Assembly (NCBI GenBank): GCA_014896635.1
Contig: JADBKA010000006.1
Coordinates: 1 to 43,624 of the forward strand
Source: Ktedonobacteraceae bacterium
GTDB lineage: Bacteria; Chloroflexota; Ktedonobacteria; Ktedonobacterales; Ktedonobacteraceae
Direction of reading: 5' to 3'
Length of the DNA stretch: 43,624 bases
The position numbers were made by a program, and so were the translations under genes. Shown one piece after another: positions 35,939 through 43,624 of this stretch (within the stretch, counting starts at the first letter, position 1; each line of letters starts with the position of its first letter). The notes under the pieces were generated by a model. It ran no database searches. It was not told where the DNA came from and saw nothing but the letters and a program-made list of their open reading frames with translations.

Positions 35939-36715
35939 CTATCCGTCGGCGCTTGTAAGGTAAATAGCTTCAGTGCGATTGCGTGCATGCAGTTTCTCAA
36001 AAATGTTTTGCACATGCTTGTGAACCGTCGATTCAGCAATGCAGAGTTCCCCGGCGATTTCACGGTTCTTGCGTCCCTTGCGCATCAAATCAAGAATCTC
36101 TCTTTCACGTAATGTCAGAGGACGAATAGGCGGCGTGGACGCCAGGGCCGGCGAAGCGAGTACCGCCTGACCATCTGCCTGATCGCTTTCGCTCTCGACA
36201 GCAGCAGGCACCTGCTGCAACGAGGCTGCACGGCGCGAGAGACGATAGGATATCCCGCCGGGCGCCCCGCGACTGAAAAGGGCCTGAGACTGCCAGGCGG
36301 CGCGCAGGTGCGCCAGGATCTGGGTGGCAAGCGAACCTGGAATACAGAGGTCGTTGCGGGCGGCGCAGCGAATAGCATGCACCAGGGACTCAGGCTCGAT
36401 ATCTTTGGTGATGTAGCCCATCGCCCCGCGCTGCAAAGCCTGGAAGACGTGCTGGTCTTTATGAGAGGCAGTGAAGATGATCACACGTGATTGGGGAGAG
36501 CAGGCCAGAACACGCTCGGTGGCCTGGAAACCATCACAGTCCGGCATGTCCAGGTCCATGAGTACCACGTCAGGCTGTACCTGCGCGGCCTGAGCCTCAG
36601 CCTCGGCTCCATTGCTGGCTTCCGCTACCACCTGTAAATCTTCTTCTTTCTCAACAACCTCACGCACAGCGCGGCGCATCAGTAAATGGTCATCGACGAT
36701 TAAAATGCTTACCAT
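35939..36715 (-). CDS. NarL/LuxR-type response regulator
   Basis: The 258 residues have an intact receiver (D8/D9, D54 in VVLMDLDMP, T83, and Lys in GYITKDIEP) and a C-terminal LuxR HTH: LTLREREILDLMRKGRKNRE then IAGELCIAESTVHKHVQNIF. The linker between the two (about 125-190) is long and Ala/Ser-rich. No partner kinase is adjacent. The gene is next to the CRP-type regulator, same strand, 73 bases upstream of it. Confidence 0.92.
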   Translation of the reverse strand: MVSILIVDDHLLMRRAVREVVEKEEDLQVVAEASNGAEAEAQAAQVQPDVVLMDLDMPDCDGFQATERVLACSPQSRVIIFTASHKDQHVFQALQRGAMGYITKDIEPESLVHAIRCAARNDLCIPGSLATQILAHLRAAWQSQALFSRGAPGGISYRLSRRAASLQQVPAAVESESDQADGQAVLASPALASTPPIRPLTLREREILDLMRKGRKNREIAGELCIAESTVHKHVQNIFEKLHARNRTEAIYLTSADG

Positions 36716-36893
36716 AGGAGTTCATCCCTTTCTACTTCTTCTACCCCTGAAAATGGCATAGGCTGTTTAGCCATAATTGTGACGCTCTCTACTATGTATG
36801 CCCTTTACATTATACTCTTTTGAAGCCGCTTTTCAAGAGTTCTGGCCGTAATTTATGACTTCTGGCGGGGAATGTTTTAGCCTTTGTAATTTC

Positions 36894-36922
36894 TTGCGTC
36901 TGAGCAGGCTCTGTGTTATACT
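36894..36922 (+). promoter_or_regulatory. Promoter of the rpsB operon
   Basis: TTGCGT (36894-36899) and TATACT (36917-36922) are separated by exactly 17 bases. Transcription would start near 36929, giving a leader of about 200 bases. The region 36716-36893 holds nothing else I can support. Confidence 0.7.
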
Positions 36923-37130
36923 TTCCTGCTAGCGGAGGCAGTGAGTCCGCGCAGGAAAAGATCGACTGAAGATGCTTCAGTGATCAATAAGTACACACGC
37001 TCGCCATCTCTCTGGCACACCCCTGGGGTCTGGTGGGGGAGAAGCAGCCTCGCACACAGCACATGGATGCCACCTGGGGACCCTGATGCCAGGATCAAGA
37101 GGGAGCGGAGGATCTAAGGGAGGATCTGTT
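36922..37130 (+). promoter_or_regulatory. Structured leader of rpsB
   Basis: The leader forms several helices: TTTCCTGC/GCAGGAAA (36922-36929 and 36951-36958) with an inner GCGGA/TCCGC; ACTGAAG/CTTCAGT (36965-36971 and 36975-36981) with a 3-base loop; and CTGGCA/TGCCAG (around 37012-37017 and 37086-37091). Ribosomal protein S2 leaders in other bacteria bind S2 and repress their own operon. A similar role here is an inference. No terminator is seen within it. Confidence 0.45.
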
Positions 37131-38060
37131 TTGACCAATATCATCTCGATGAAGCAACTACTGGAAGCCGGTGTCCACTTCGGCCACCAGACACGCCGCT
37201 GGAATCCCAAGATGGCGCCGTTCATTTTCATGGACCGCAACGGCATCCACATCATTGATCTCCAGCAGACGGTTACGCGCCTCAATGAGGCGTACAAGTT
37301 TGTGCAGCAGACCGCAGCAAGCGGCGGGACCATCCTGTTCGTCGGCACCAAAAAGCAGGCACAGGAAGCCGTAGCCGAGGAGGCCAGGCGCTGCGGCATG
37401 TTCTACGTCAACCAGCGCTGGCTGGGCGGCATGCTGACCAACTTCAAGACAATCCAGGCGCGGATCAACTATCTCAAGGATCTTGAAGAACGGCGCGATC
37501 ACGGCGAGTTCGAGCGCCTGCCGAAGAAAGAGGCGCAAAAGCTCCAGGATGATATCGCCCGGCTGGAACGCATGCTCGGCGGTATCAAGGATATGCGCCG
37601 CCTGCCCAATGCTCTCTTCATCATCGACACACGCAAGGAGCGTACCGCCGTTCTGGAAGCGCGGCGCCTGGAGATCCCCATTGTCGCGCTTGCCGATACA
37701 AACTGCGATCCCGATGAGATGGACTATCCCATCCCCGCCAATGATGATGCCATTCGCGCGGTCCGCCTGCTGTGCTCCAAAATAGCCGATGCGGTCCTCG
37801 AAGGACGGCGCGAACTGGAAGCCCAGCAAAAAGACATTGAGGGTGAGGAAGGCGAAGAACCGGCTGCCGTCCAAATAACAAGGACAGGTGAGGAAGCGGC
37901 TGCCCCGGCGGAGCCAGCCGCGACTCCCTCCGAGGCTACCGCACCTGCCGCGAGCGAGACCCGCTCAACCGAGGAGGCGGAAGCTGCAAAAACTCCAGAA
38001 GCTGCGGAGGCAACGAATACTCCAACTGAGCCAGAACTGGTTGCGAAAGAGTCCCACTAA
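37131..38060 (+). CDS. rpsB: 30S ribosomal protein S2
   Basis: S2 joins the small subunit late, at the head-body junction. The protein begins [20 protein letters not shown] and continues with [40 protein letters not shown] and [20 protein letters not shown] then [20 protein letters not shown]. The TTG at 37131 is chosen since GGGAGG lies seven bases before it and the family start fits; the upstream frame is Gly/Ser-rich and unsupported. The last 65 residues are a Glu/Ala/Thr/Pro-rich tail beyond the S2 fold. It is the first gene of the cluster through dxr. Confidence 0.95.
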   Translation: MTNIISMKQLLEAGVHFGHQTRRWNPKMAPFIFMDRNGIHIIDLQQTVTRLNEAYKFVQQTAASGGTILFVGTKKQAQEAVAEEARRCGMFYVNQRWLGGMLTNFKTIQARINYLKDLEERRDHGEFERLPKKEAQKLQDDIARLERMLGGIKDMRRLPNALFIIDTRKERTAVLEARRLEIPIVALADTNCDPDEMDYPIPANDDAIRAVRLLCSKIADAVLEGRRELEAQQKDIEGEEGEEPAAVQITRTGEEAAAPAEPAATPSEATAPAASETRSTEEAEAAKTPEAAEATNTPTEPELVAKESH

Positions 38061-38081
38061 AGCAGACAGAAGTACCAACCA

Positions 38082-38123
38082 GGCGGGAGGTAGAGCGCAG
38101 AAGAGCCTCTGTCTCCCGCCTTT
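38082..38123 (+). terminator. Hairpin between rpsB and tsf
   Basis: GGCGGGAG (38082-38089) and CTCCCGCC (38113-38120) form an 8-bp stem followed by TTTG. Possibly a partial terminator that sets S2 over downstream genes. Confidence 0.5.
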
Positions 38124-38304
38124 GCCTGCATAAATGCTACAGTATAGCAAGAAGTAGAGAGAACCGCTGGATAGCATGTTGAAAAACTGCTCTACCAGCA
38201 AAACACAGTTTTGTCAAGCACTCAGAACCCTGAGAAGATGGACAGAGAGCGTTGTGCTGCCACCCAGGTCTGAGTATCATACACATCATAATGAGGAGAA
38301 GAGC

Positions 38305-38901
38305 ATGGATTACACTGCTGCGGACGTCAAAAAGTTGCGTGAGGAGACGGGCGCAACGTTTGCCGATTGTAAGAGTGTCCTGAGCGAGGCGAAGAGCTGG
38401 GAGGAGGCCGTCGGGCTGCTTGAAGCCCGCACGAAGCGGAAAGCGGAGAAGATGGTCAGTGCCGGGCGTGAGACCAGGGAGGGCGGCATTTTCTCCTATG
38501 TCCATCACAACAACCGCGTGGGTGTACTGCTGGAGCTGAATTGTAGCACGGATTTCGTTGCGCGCAGCGAGGCATTCCGCACGCTCGCCAGCGAACTGAC
38601 GCTGCAAATCGTCGGCATGGCTCCTGCGTACATCTCCTATGAAGATGTACCGGCCGAAGTGCTTGAAGGGGCGCGCAAAGCCGTGCTGGAAGACCCGTCA
38701 ATGGCGCGGGTTCCTGAGGCGAAGCGCGAAGAGGTCATCGAAGGTAAGCTCAAAAAGCAGTTTAGTACACAGGTATTGATGATGCAGCCCTGGGTGAAAG
38801 ACGACAGCGTGACGGTAGGCGAGCTGGTACGCAAGGTAATCGCCGAAACTGGCGAGAACATTGTCGTGCGGCGCTTTGCTCGCTTCGCACTGGGCGAATA
38901 G
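38305..38901 (+). CDS. tsf: Elongation factor Ts
   Basis: EF-Ts recharges EF-Tu with GTP. The 198-residue protein begins MDYTAADVKKLREETGATFA with DCKSVLSEAKSWEEAV, has the EF-Tu-contacting TDFVARSEAF and ends with GENIVVRRFARFALGE. It is the short form, about the length of Thermus EF-Ts, rather than the 280-residue E. coli type. The ATG at 38305 follows GAGGAG; the longer open frame upstream is not supported. Confidence 0.95.
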   Translation: MDYTAADVKKLREETGATFADCKSVLSEAKSWEEAVGLLEARTKRKAEKMVSAGRETREGGIFSYVHHNNRVGVLLELNCSTDFVARSEAFRTLASELTLQIVGMAPAYISYEDVPAEVLEGARKAVLEDPSMARVPEAKREEVIEGKLKKQFSTQVLMMQPWVKDDSVTVGELVRKVIAETGENIVVRRFARFALGE

Positions 38902-39002
38902 CAGAAGAAGGAGAACGGCGGCTTCTCACCGACTGGCCTGACTTTCGCCTTGAGCATGACGGGGAAGCCCTGCCGGGCTTAAATACATAGGGATGAGAAA
39001 CA

Positions 39003-39728
39003 ATGGCAGACGGACTGGTGTATCAGCGTATCCTGCTCAAGTTGAGTGGTGAGGCTCTACAAGGCTCCAGGGGCTATGGCATCGACGCCGAAATGGTCAG
39101 GCATATCGCCGGCGAAGTGAGGCGTATCCACAATCTGGGAGTAGAAGTCGCTCTGGTGATCGGCGGAGGCAACATGTGGCGTGGCGCCGATGCGGCAGCC
39201 ACCGGCATCGACCGCGCCACCGCCGATTATGTGGGCATGCTGGCGACCGTCATGAACTCCCTGGTGATGCAGGATGCAATGGAGAAGCTCGGCCTGGTGA
39301 CGCGCGTGCAGACCGCGATAGAGATGCCGCCGGTGGCCGAACCATTTATCCGCCGGCGAGCCGTGCGCCACCTGGAGAAGGGCCGCGTGGTCATACTGGC
39401 GGCGGGGAGCGGCAACCCGTTCTTCACGACAGATACCGCAGCAGCACTGCGCGCTGTCGAACTCAACGCCCAGATCTTGCTCAAAGCGACCAAAGTGGAT
39501 GGCATCTATGACGATGATCCAATGCGTAATCGGAACGCGCGCAAATTTGAAACGCTGGATTATATGAGCGCGCTCAATATGGGACTGAAGGTCATGGATA
39601 GTACCGCACTTTCGCTGTGTAAAGACAACCACATGCCGATCATTGTGTTCAATCTGCACCAGCGCGGGGCATTGGAAGCCATCATACGTGGCGAAAAGTG
39701 TGGTACACTCGTCTCAGACGATGTATAA
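39003..39728 (+). CDS. pyrH: UMP kinase
   Basis: PyrH phosphorylates UMP to UDP, feeding pyrimidine nucleotide and UDP-sugar pools. The 241 residues have [52 protein letters not shown] and [11 protein letters not shown], all typical of bacterial PyrH in the amino-acid kinase fold. Its position between tsf and frr is the common bacterial order. Confidence 0.96.
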   Translation: MADGLVYQRILLKLSGEALQGSRGYGIDAEMVRHIAGEVRRIHNLGVEVALVIGGGNMWRGADAAATGIDRATADYVGMLATVMNSLVMQDAMEKLGLVTRVQTAIEMPPVAEPFIRRRAVRHLEKGRVVILAAGSGNPFFTTDTAAALRAVELNAQILLKATKVDGIYDDDPMRNRNARKFETLDYMSALNMGLKVMDSTALSLCKDNHMPIIVFNLHQRGALEAIIRGEKCGTLVSDDV

Positions 39729-39844
39729 ACCTCTGCCTGCGGCACACCCGGCACTGTTTTGTTTCGCCAGCGACGGAGGAGCAATAGCTCGATTACTTCT
39801 CCGCCAGGCAGGCAGGAGATACCATATCCACACTGGAGGTTGTG

Positions 39845-40402
39845 ATGACAGCAGATCTATTTGGGGACGCCGAACGGCGTATGCAAAAGGCTGTCGAGGC
39901 GCTGAAGCACGATATCGGCAGTATTCGCACAGGGCGCGCCAACGCTTCTCTGCTTGAACGTATCCACGTCGATTACTATGGGGCGCCAACCCCTGTCAAT
40001 CAGCTAGCGACAATTACCGTCCCGGAGCCTCGTCTCCTCGTTATCCAGCCCTGGGATCGCAAAATCTTGCCCGATATCGAAAAGGCCATTCAGCGATCCG
40101 ACCTGGGCATCAATCCGAATAATGACGGACAGGTTATTCGCCTGAGCATTCCGCCCATGAGCGAGGAGCGTCGCCGCGATCTGGTCAAGAGCTTGCATAA
40201 AAAGCTCGATGAGCACAAAGTTGCAATTCGCAATATCCGGCGTGATGTTCAGGACAAGCTGCGCGACCGCGAAAAGAAGAAAGAAGTTTCTGAGGACGAG
40301 CTGAAACGTAGCACTGACAGGCTACAGAAGCTCACCGACCGCTACATTGAGGAGATGGAGAAGGTCGGCAAAACCAAAGAACTGGAGATCCTGGAGGTCT
40401 AA
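39845..40402 (+). CDS. frr: Ribosome recycling factor
   Basis: RRF splits the ribosome after termination together with EF-G. The 185 residues are of normal length and show IGSIRTGRANASLLERIHVD, YYGAPTPVNQLATITVPEPR, LLVIQPWDRKILPDIEKAI and SIPPMSEERRRDLVKSLHKK. The ATG at 39845 has GGAGG five bases before it; a GTG just upstream is too close. The uppS start is one base after the stop. Confidence 0.96.
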   Translation: MTADLFGDAERRMQKAVEALKHDIGSIRTGRANASLLERIHVDYYGAPTPVNQLATITVPEPRLLVIQPWDRKILPDIEKAIQRSDLGINPNNDGQVIRLSIPPMSEERRRDLVKSLHKKLDEHKVAIRNIRRDVQDKLRDREKKKEVSEDELKRSTDRLQKLTDRYIEEMEKVGKTKELEILEV

Positions 40403-40403
40403 A

Positions 40404-41207
40404 TTGTCCAAGATGCAAAATCTCTTCTCTCTGCCAAAGCAGAAAGAGAGTGTTTCAGCACAGACACACGCTGCCTCGTCTGAGCAGAAGATACGTCCGC
40501 GCCATATCGCTATTATCATGGATGGCAATGGGCGCTGGGCCACACAGCGACACCTGCCGCGCCTGGCTGGCCATAAAGCAGGCGTCAACGCGCTGCGCCG
40601 CGTCCTTGAATGCGCGGTCGACGAACACATTGAGATGCTCAGCGTCTACGCTTTTTCCACCGAAAACTGGGGACGGCCACGCGCTGAAGTCGAAGGACTG
40701 ATGCGTCTCTTCTGGGAAACTATCCGCTCAGATATCGAGAAACTCCACCGCGAGGGTGTGCGTCTGCGCCATCTTGGTCGATTACGTGATCTCGCTCCCG
40801 ATATTCAACAGGCCGTGCGGGACTCCGTAGAGCTAACCCGCAACAATACCCGCATCGGCCTGAACGTCTGTTTTAACTACGGCGGGCGCGCCGAGTTGGT
40901 AGACGCGGTACGCCAGATCATCGCCGATGGACGCGATCCCGATTCCATCACAGAAGAGTTGATCGCTTCCTACCTCTATACCCGCGATCTGCCAGATCCT
41001 GACCTGGTTATTCGTACGGCGGGGGAGATGCGGGTCAGTAATTTCCTGCTATGGCAATCAGCCTACAGTGAGTATTACTCCACCCCTACGCTCTGGCCTG
41101 ATTTCGGTCGTGAAGATCTCCTCGCCGCACTGGAGAGCTACAGCCGCCGACAGCGACGTTTTGGCCGCCTGACCCAGACCCCGCTCAACAAACAGCAGGA
41201 AGCATAG
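40404..41207 (+). CDS. uppS: Isoprenyl (undecaprenyl) diphosphate synthase
   Basis: UppS extends FPP to the C55 lipid carrier for cell-wall synthesis, using IPP from the MEP pathway. Motifs: HIAIIMDGNGRWA, HKAGVNALRRVLE, LSVYAFSTENWGRP, NVCFNYGGRAELVDAV and DLVIRTAGEMRVSNFLLWQS then AYSEYY, with the R-x-x-x-E residues that bind IPP. The TTG at 40404 has GGAGG six bases upstream, inside the frr end; the ATG at 40413 is the alternative. Confidence 0.93.
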   Translation: MSKMQNLFSLPKQKESVSAQTHAASSEQKIRPRHIAIIMDGNGRWATQRHLPRLAGHKAGVNALRRVLECAVDEHIEMLSVYAFSTENWGRPRAEVEGLMRLFWETIRSDIEKLHREGVRLRHLGRLRDLAPDIQQAVRDSVELTRNNTRIGLNVCFNYGGRAELVDAVRQIIADGRDPDSITEELIASYLYTRDLPDPDLVIRTAGEMRVSNFLLWQSAYSEYYSTPTLWPDFGREDLLAALESYSRRQRRFGRLTQTPLNKQQEA

Positions 41208-41299
41208 CTCTCTCTGCCGGGCAGGCTGTCAGGTCAGGGCTTTGCCAATCCTCCGGCATTCTCTCACCGGCAGGACGAGCGCCATCAGAGGGAACCGAT

Positions 41300-42223
41300 T
41301 TGCACAATACTGGTGAACAGCAAAACGGGATGCAACGGTCTGTAACGTCCGATAATCCCCACACGACGAATGGGCAGCGGCAGTCTGTCGCTTTGCGCTG
41401 GCTGACAGCTTCTGTCATGATCCCCGTTGTGCTACTCGTCGCCCTGCTTGGTGGATGGTGGGCTTTTGCTGCCGTGTTACTGGTGGTGGTGCTAGGCACA
41501 CTGGAACTGGACAGGATGATGCGGCAGGCCGGGCATCGCCCGCTGCTCTGGATCAGCCTGGGACTGGGCGCTGTCTTACTGGTCGCAGCTATGTTACCTG
41601 CACAGCGACTGGCGCTGCTCGAATATGGACTGGCGGGCGCTGTCCTGGCTGCATTTTTCTCTCTGCTCTTTCGCAAGCAGCAGGATGGCGCTGTCACCGA
41701 CTGGGCGCTCACGCTGGCGATCCCGTTGTATATCGGTTTGCCGATGAGCTTTTTTCTCCTCTTCCGGGGCTACGAACCGGCTCTCACCTGGAACAATGGC
41801 TTCGCGCTCTCCTGGCCTCGCGGCTTCCTCTGGATATTGACTGTTTTCCTGGGAGTCTGGGGCTTTGATTCCGCCGCCTTCTTCAGTGGACGCTATTTCG
41901 GGCGGCATAGGCTGGCGCCGCGCGTCAGCCCGGCCAAAACGTGGGAGGGCGTGCTCGGCGGCTTCGTGCTCTCAATCACAGCCAGCCTGCTGATTACGGT
42001 TGGCCCTCTCGGCCTGCCCTGGTACCTGGCGGTTGTGCTCGGCATCTTGATCGGCACTGCCGCCACCCTGGGCGATCTTGCCGAGTCGCTGATCAAACGG
42101 CAGATGCACGTGAAGGACAGCGGCCAGCTTGTGCCGGGACATGGCGGGCTGCTCGATAGAATCGATAGCCTGCTGTTCGCCGTTGTCATCGTTTATATGT
42201 TTGCTCAATTATTGGGAAAATAA
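41300..42223 (+). CDS. cdsA: Phosphatidate cytidylyltransferase
   Basis: CdsA makes CDP-diacylglycerol for phospholipid synthesis. The 307 residues have about eight membrane spans and the family signature: SPAKTWEGVLGGFVLSI and KDSGQLVPGHGGLLDRIDSL. The first 30 residues are a polar cytoplasmic tail. The start is TTG at 41300 behind AGAGGGA; the ATG at 41330 is a weaker choice. It follows uppS by 92 bases. Confidence 0.93.
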   Translation: MHNTGEQQNGMQRSVTSDNPHTTNGQRQSVALRWLTASVMIPVVLLVALLGGWWAFAAVLLVVVLGTLELDRMMRQAGHRPLLWISLGLGAVLLVAAMLPAQRLALLEYGLAGAVLAAFFSLLFRKQQDGAVTDWALTLAIPLYIGLPMSFFLLFRGYEPALTWNNGFALSWPRGFLWILTVFLGVWGFDSAAFFSGRYFGRHRLAPRVSPAKTWEGVLGGFVLSITASLLITVGPLGLPWYLAVVLGILIGTAATLGDLAESLIKRQMHVKDSGQLVPGHGGLLDRIDSLLFAVVIVYMFAQLLGK

Positions 42224-42254
42224 GAAACTCTTCTCATCTTTTTATAGAGAAAAG

Positions 42255-42275
42255 AGGGAAGGCCGGGCCTTCCCT
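42255..42275. terminator. Hairpin between cdsA and dxr
   Basis: AGGGAAGGC and GCCTTCCCT form a perfect 9-bp stem with loop CGG. No T run follows, so its role may be pausing or mRNA protection. Confidence 0.4.
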
Positions 42276-42384
42276 GCTACGCTAGCGAATGGATGCTATA
42301 ATTGGAGAAGGGGACGCAGACCGAACGTTTGAGACGAGCTGCTGTTCTCAGGAAGGATGGGCATGAACATTTGCCCGCAGGAGC

Positions 42385-43560
42385 ATGAGCGCGTTTCCAA
42401 GACGTATCGCATTACTTGGTAGTACAGGATCAATCGGTCGGCAGACACTGGATGTGGTACGGCATTTCCCCGACCACTTTCGTGTTGTCACTCTGAGCGC
42501 ACGCAGCAACGTTGCTCTGCTGGCACAACAGGCGCGCGAGTTCAAACCTGAACTTGTGACATGTTATGCTGAGACGCCAGAAGTAGAGGCACGTGCGCGC
42601 GCAGAACTGCCAGACGTGCTGATTGGGGATCAAGGACTGCTGGAGGCGGTCACTCATCCCCACGTGGATGTGGTGCTCGTCGCAACTTCCGGCCTGATCG
42701 GCCTCAAACCGACGCTGGCTGCGATTGGCGCCGGCAAGACTATCGCGCTGGCAAACAAGGAAACACTGGTCATGGCCGGTCACCTGGTCATGCGAGCAGC
42801 GCAGCGGGCCAGTGTACCGGTGTTTCCCATTGATAGCGAGCACAGTGCCATCTGGCAATGCCTGCGCGGCGAACAACACGACGAAATTCGCCGCCTGCTG
42901 CTCACTGCTTCGGGCGGCCCTTTTCGTACAGCCTCGCCTGAGCGATTGCACACTGTGAGCGTTGAAGAGGCTCTGGCCCACCCTACCTGGCGCATGGGAC
43001 CCAAAATCACGATTGATTCTGCCACATTGATGAATAAGGGGTTGGAAGTGATAGAGGCGCACTGGCTGTTTGATATACCCTACGAGCGTATAGATGTAGT
43101 GATCCATCCCGAAAGCATCATCCACTCGATGGTTGAATTTATTGATGGCTCGATCAAATTGCAGGCCAGCCTGCCCAGTATGCACTTACCAATTATACAC
43201 GCTCTGGCCTATCCCGCACGTCTCGACGCCACACACACGGGCTTCATCCGCGAGTTGCGCTGGCCTGAGGTAGCGCGTTTACATTTTGAAGACCTGGACC
43301 AGCAACGTTTCCCGTGCTTCCGCCTGGCTCTGGAGGCCGGCAGGCGTGGAGGCACCTATCCCTGCGCTCTGGTAGGCGCTGACGAGGAGGCTGTGGACCT
43401 CTTTCTGCGTGGCGAGATTCTTTTTTCTGATATTGCGCGTTTTATTGAGGCTGTGTTGGAGCGGCACGAGGCGGTGGCACAGCCTGATGTGGCAACCGCC
43501 CTGGAAGCCTGTAGCTGGGCGCGGAGAACTGTGCGCGAAATCCGGCGAAAACAGTGTTGA
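42385..43560 (+). CDS. dxr: 1-deoxy-D-xylulose 5-phosphate reductoisomerase
   Basis: Dxr makes 2-C-methyl-D-erythritol 4-phosphate with NADPH, the second step of the MEP pathway. Motifs: RRIALLGSTGSIGRQTLDVV, VVLVATSGLIGLKPTLAAI, ALANKETLVMAGHLV, FPIDSEHSAIWQCL, LTASGGPFR and HPTWRMGPKITIDSATLMNK then GLEVIEAHWLFDI. The 391-residue length is normal. The ATG at 42385 begins MSAFPRRIALLG, with an AGGAG only one base before it, so spacing is short. The next gene, which in many bacteria is a site-2 protease, would start beyond the window; 43561-43624 holds none. Confidence 0.95.
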   Translation: MSAFPRRIALLGSTGSIGRQTLDVVRHFPDHFRVVTLSARSNVALLAQQAREFKPELVTCYAETPEVEARARAELPDVLIGDQGLLEAVTHPHVDVVLVATSGLIGLKPTLAAIGAGKTIALANKETLVMAGHLVMRAAQRASVPVFPIDSEHSAIWQCLRGEQHDEIRRLLLTASGGPFRTASPERLHTVSVEEALAHPTWRMGPKITIDSATLMNKGLEVIEAHWLFDIPYERIDVVIHPESIIHSMVEFIDGSIKLQASLPSMHLPIIHALAYPARLDATHTGFIRELRWPEVARLHFEDLDQQRFPCFRLALEAGRRGGTYPCALVGADEEAVDLFLRGEILFSDIARFIEAVLERHEAVAQPDVATALEACSWARRTVREIRRKQC

Positions 43561-43624
43561 CGTCGAATCTACTATAGTATTACACCAACTGGTAGCATGT
43601 TACCTGAAGAATAGTTAAGGATAA

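Overview
This window reads as a chromosomal segment of a Gram-positive-type, GC-moderate bacterium of the phylum Chloroflexota, most likely class Ktedonobacteria. That placement is an inference from gene content and protein style, not from a marker-gene comparison. Supporting signs are MglA-type Ras-like GTPases with Roadblock/LC7 partners and a DUF4388 protein, a DUF929 membrane thioredoxin-like protein, a TIGR03668-type (F420-linked) PPOX protein, GatB (indirect amidation of tRNA), the MEP isoprenoid pathway (dxs, dxr), a short Thermus-like EF-Ts, and frequent GTG/TTG starts with strong GGAGG ribosome sites. No phage, IS element or CRISPR array was seen.

Layout. Positions 1-1.4 kb hold an AidB-like acyl-CoA dehydrogenase (cut by the window edge) and a DUF929 protein. 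A tRNA-Glu with its own promoter and terminator follows, then moeA. From 3 to 12.6 kb the minus strand carries an NtrC-type AAA+ regulator, a DUF4388 protein, tRNA-Ser next to serS, an operon Roadblock - MglA GTPase - DUF402, a second Roadblock protein, and guaB. guaB is split by a complete 377-residue intein placed two residues before the catalytic cysteine of IMP dehydrogenase. From 12.9 to 17.6 kb come a small secreted Gly/Tyr/His/Lys repeat protein, a 52-residue Lmo0937-like membrane protein, an ABC-2 exporter pair, and a GNAT acetyltransferase coupled to a LIM-DA1-like zinc peptidase. From 17.6 to 24.2 kb the minus strand carries a three-gene oligopeptide-type ABC importer without its ATPases, a PPOX-family protein, an AAA+ ATPase and an apparently frameshifted ArsR regulator. 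From 24.2 to 28.8 kb are alpha-glucan phosphorylase, a LuxR-type response regulator with an altered receiver lysine, and a second MglA GTPase. From 29 to 36.7 kb are gatB, a glutamate-type dehydrogenase, an acidic low-complexity protein, dxs behind a structured leader, a CRP/FNR regulator and a second LuxR-type response regulator. From 36.9 kb to the end runs the conserved cluster rpsB-tsf-pyrH-frr-uppS-cdsA-dxr.

How the parts fit. The last cluster joins translation (S2, EF-Ts, RRF) with UMP synthesis and lipid-carrier and phospholipid synthesis. dxr there and dxs 7 kb upstream are the first two enzymes of the MEP pathway that feeds UppS. The two MglA GTPases, two Roadblock proteins and the DUF4388 protein look like parts of a small-GTPase signalling set. 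The two points most worth pursuing are the intein that must splice before IMP dehydrogenase can work, and the dxs leader RNA, which has a near-consensus promoter, competing helices and a terminator-like hairpin just before the start codon.
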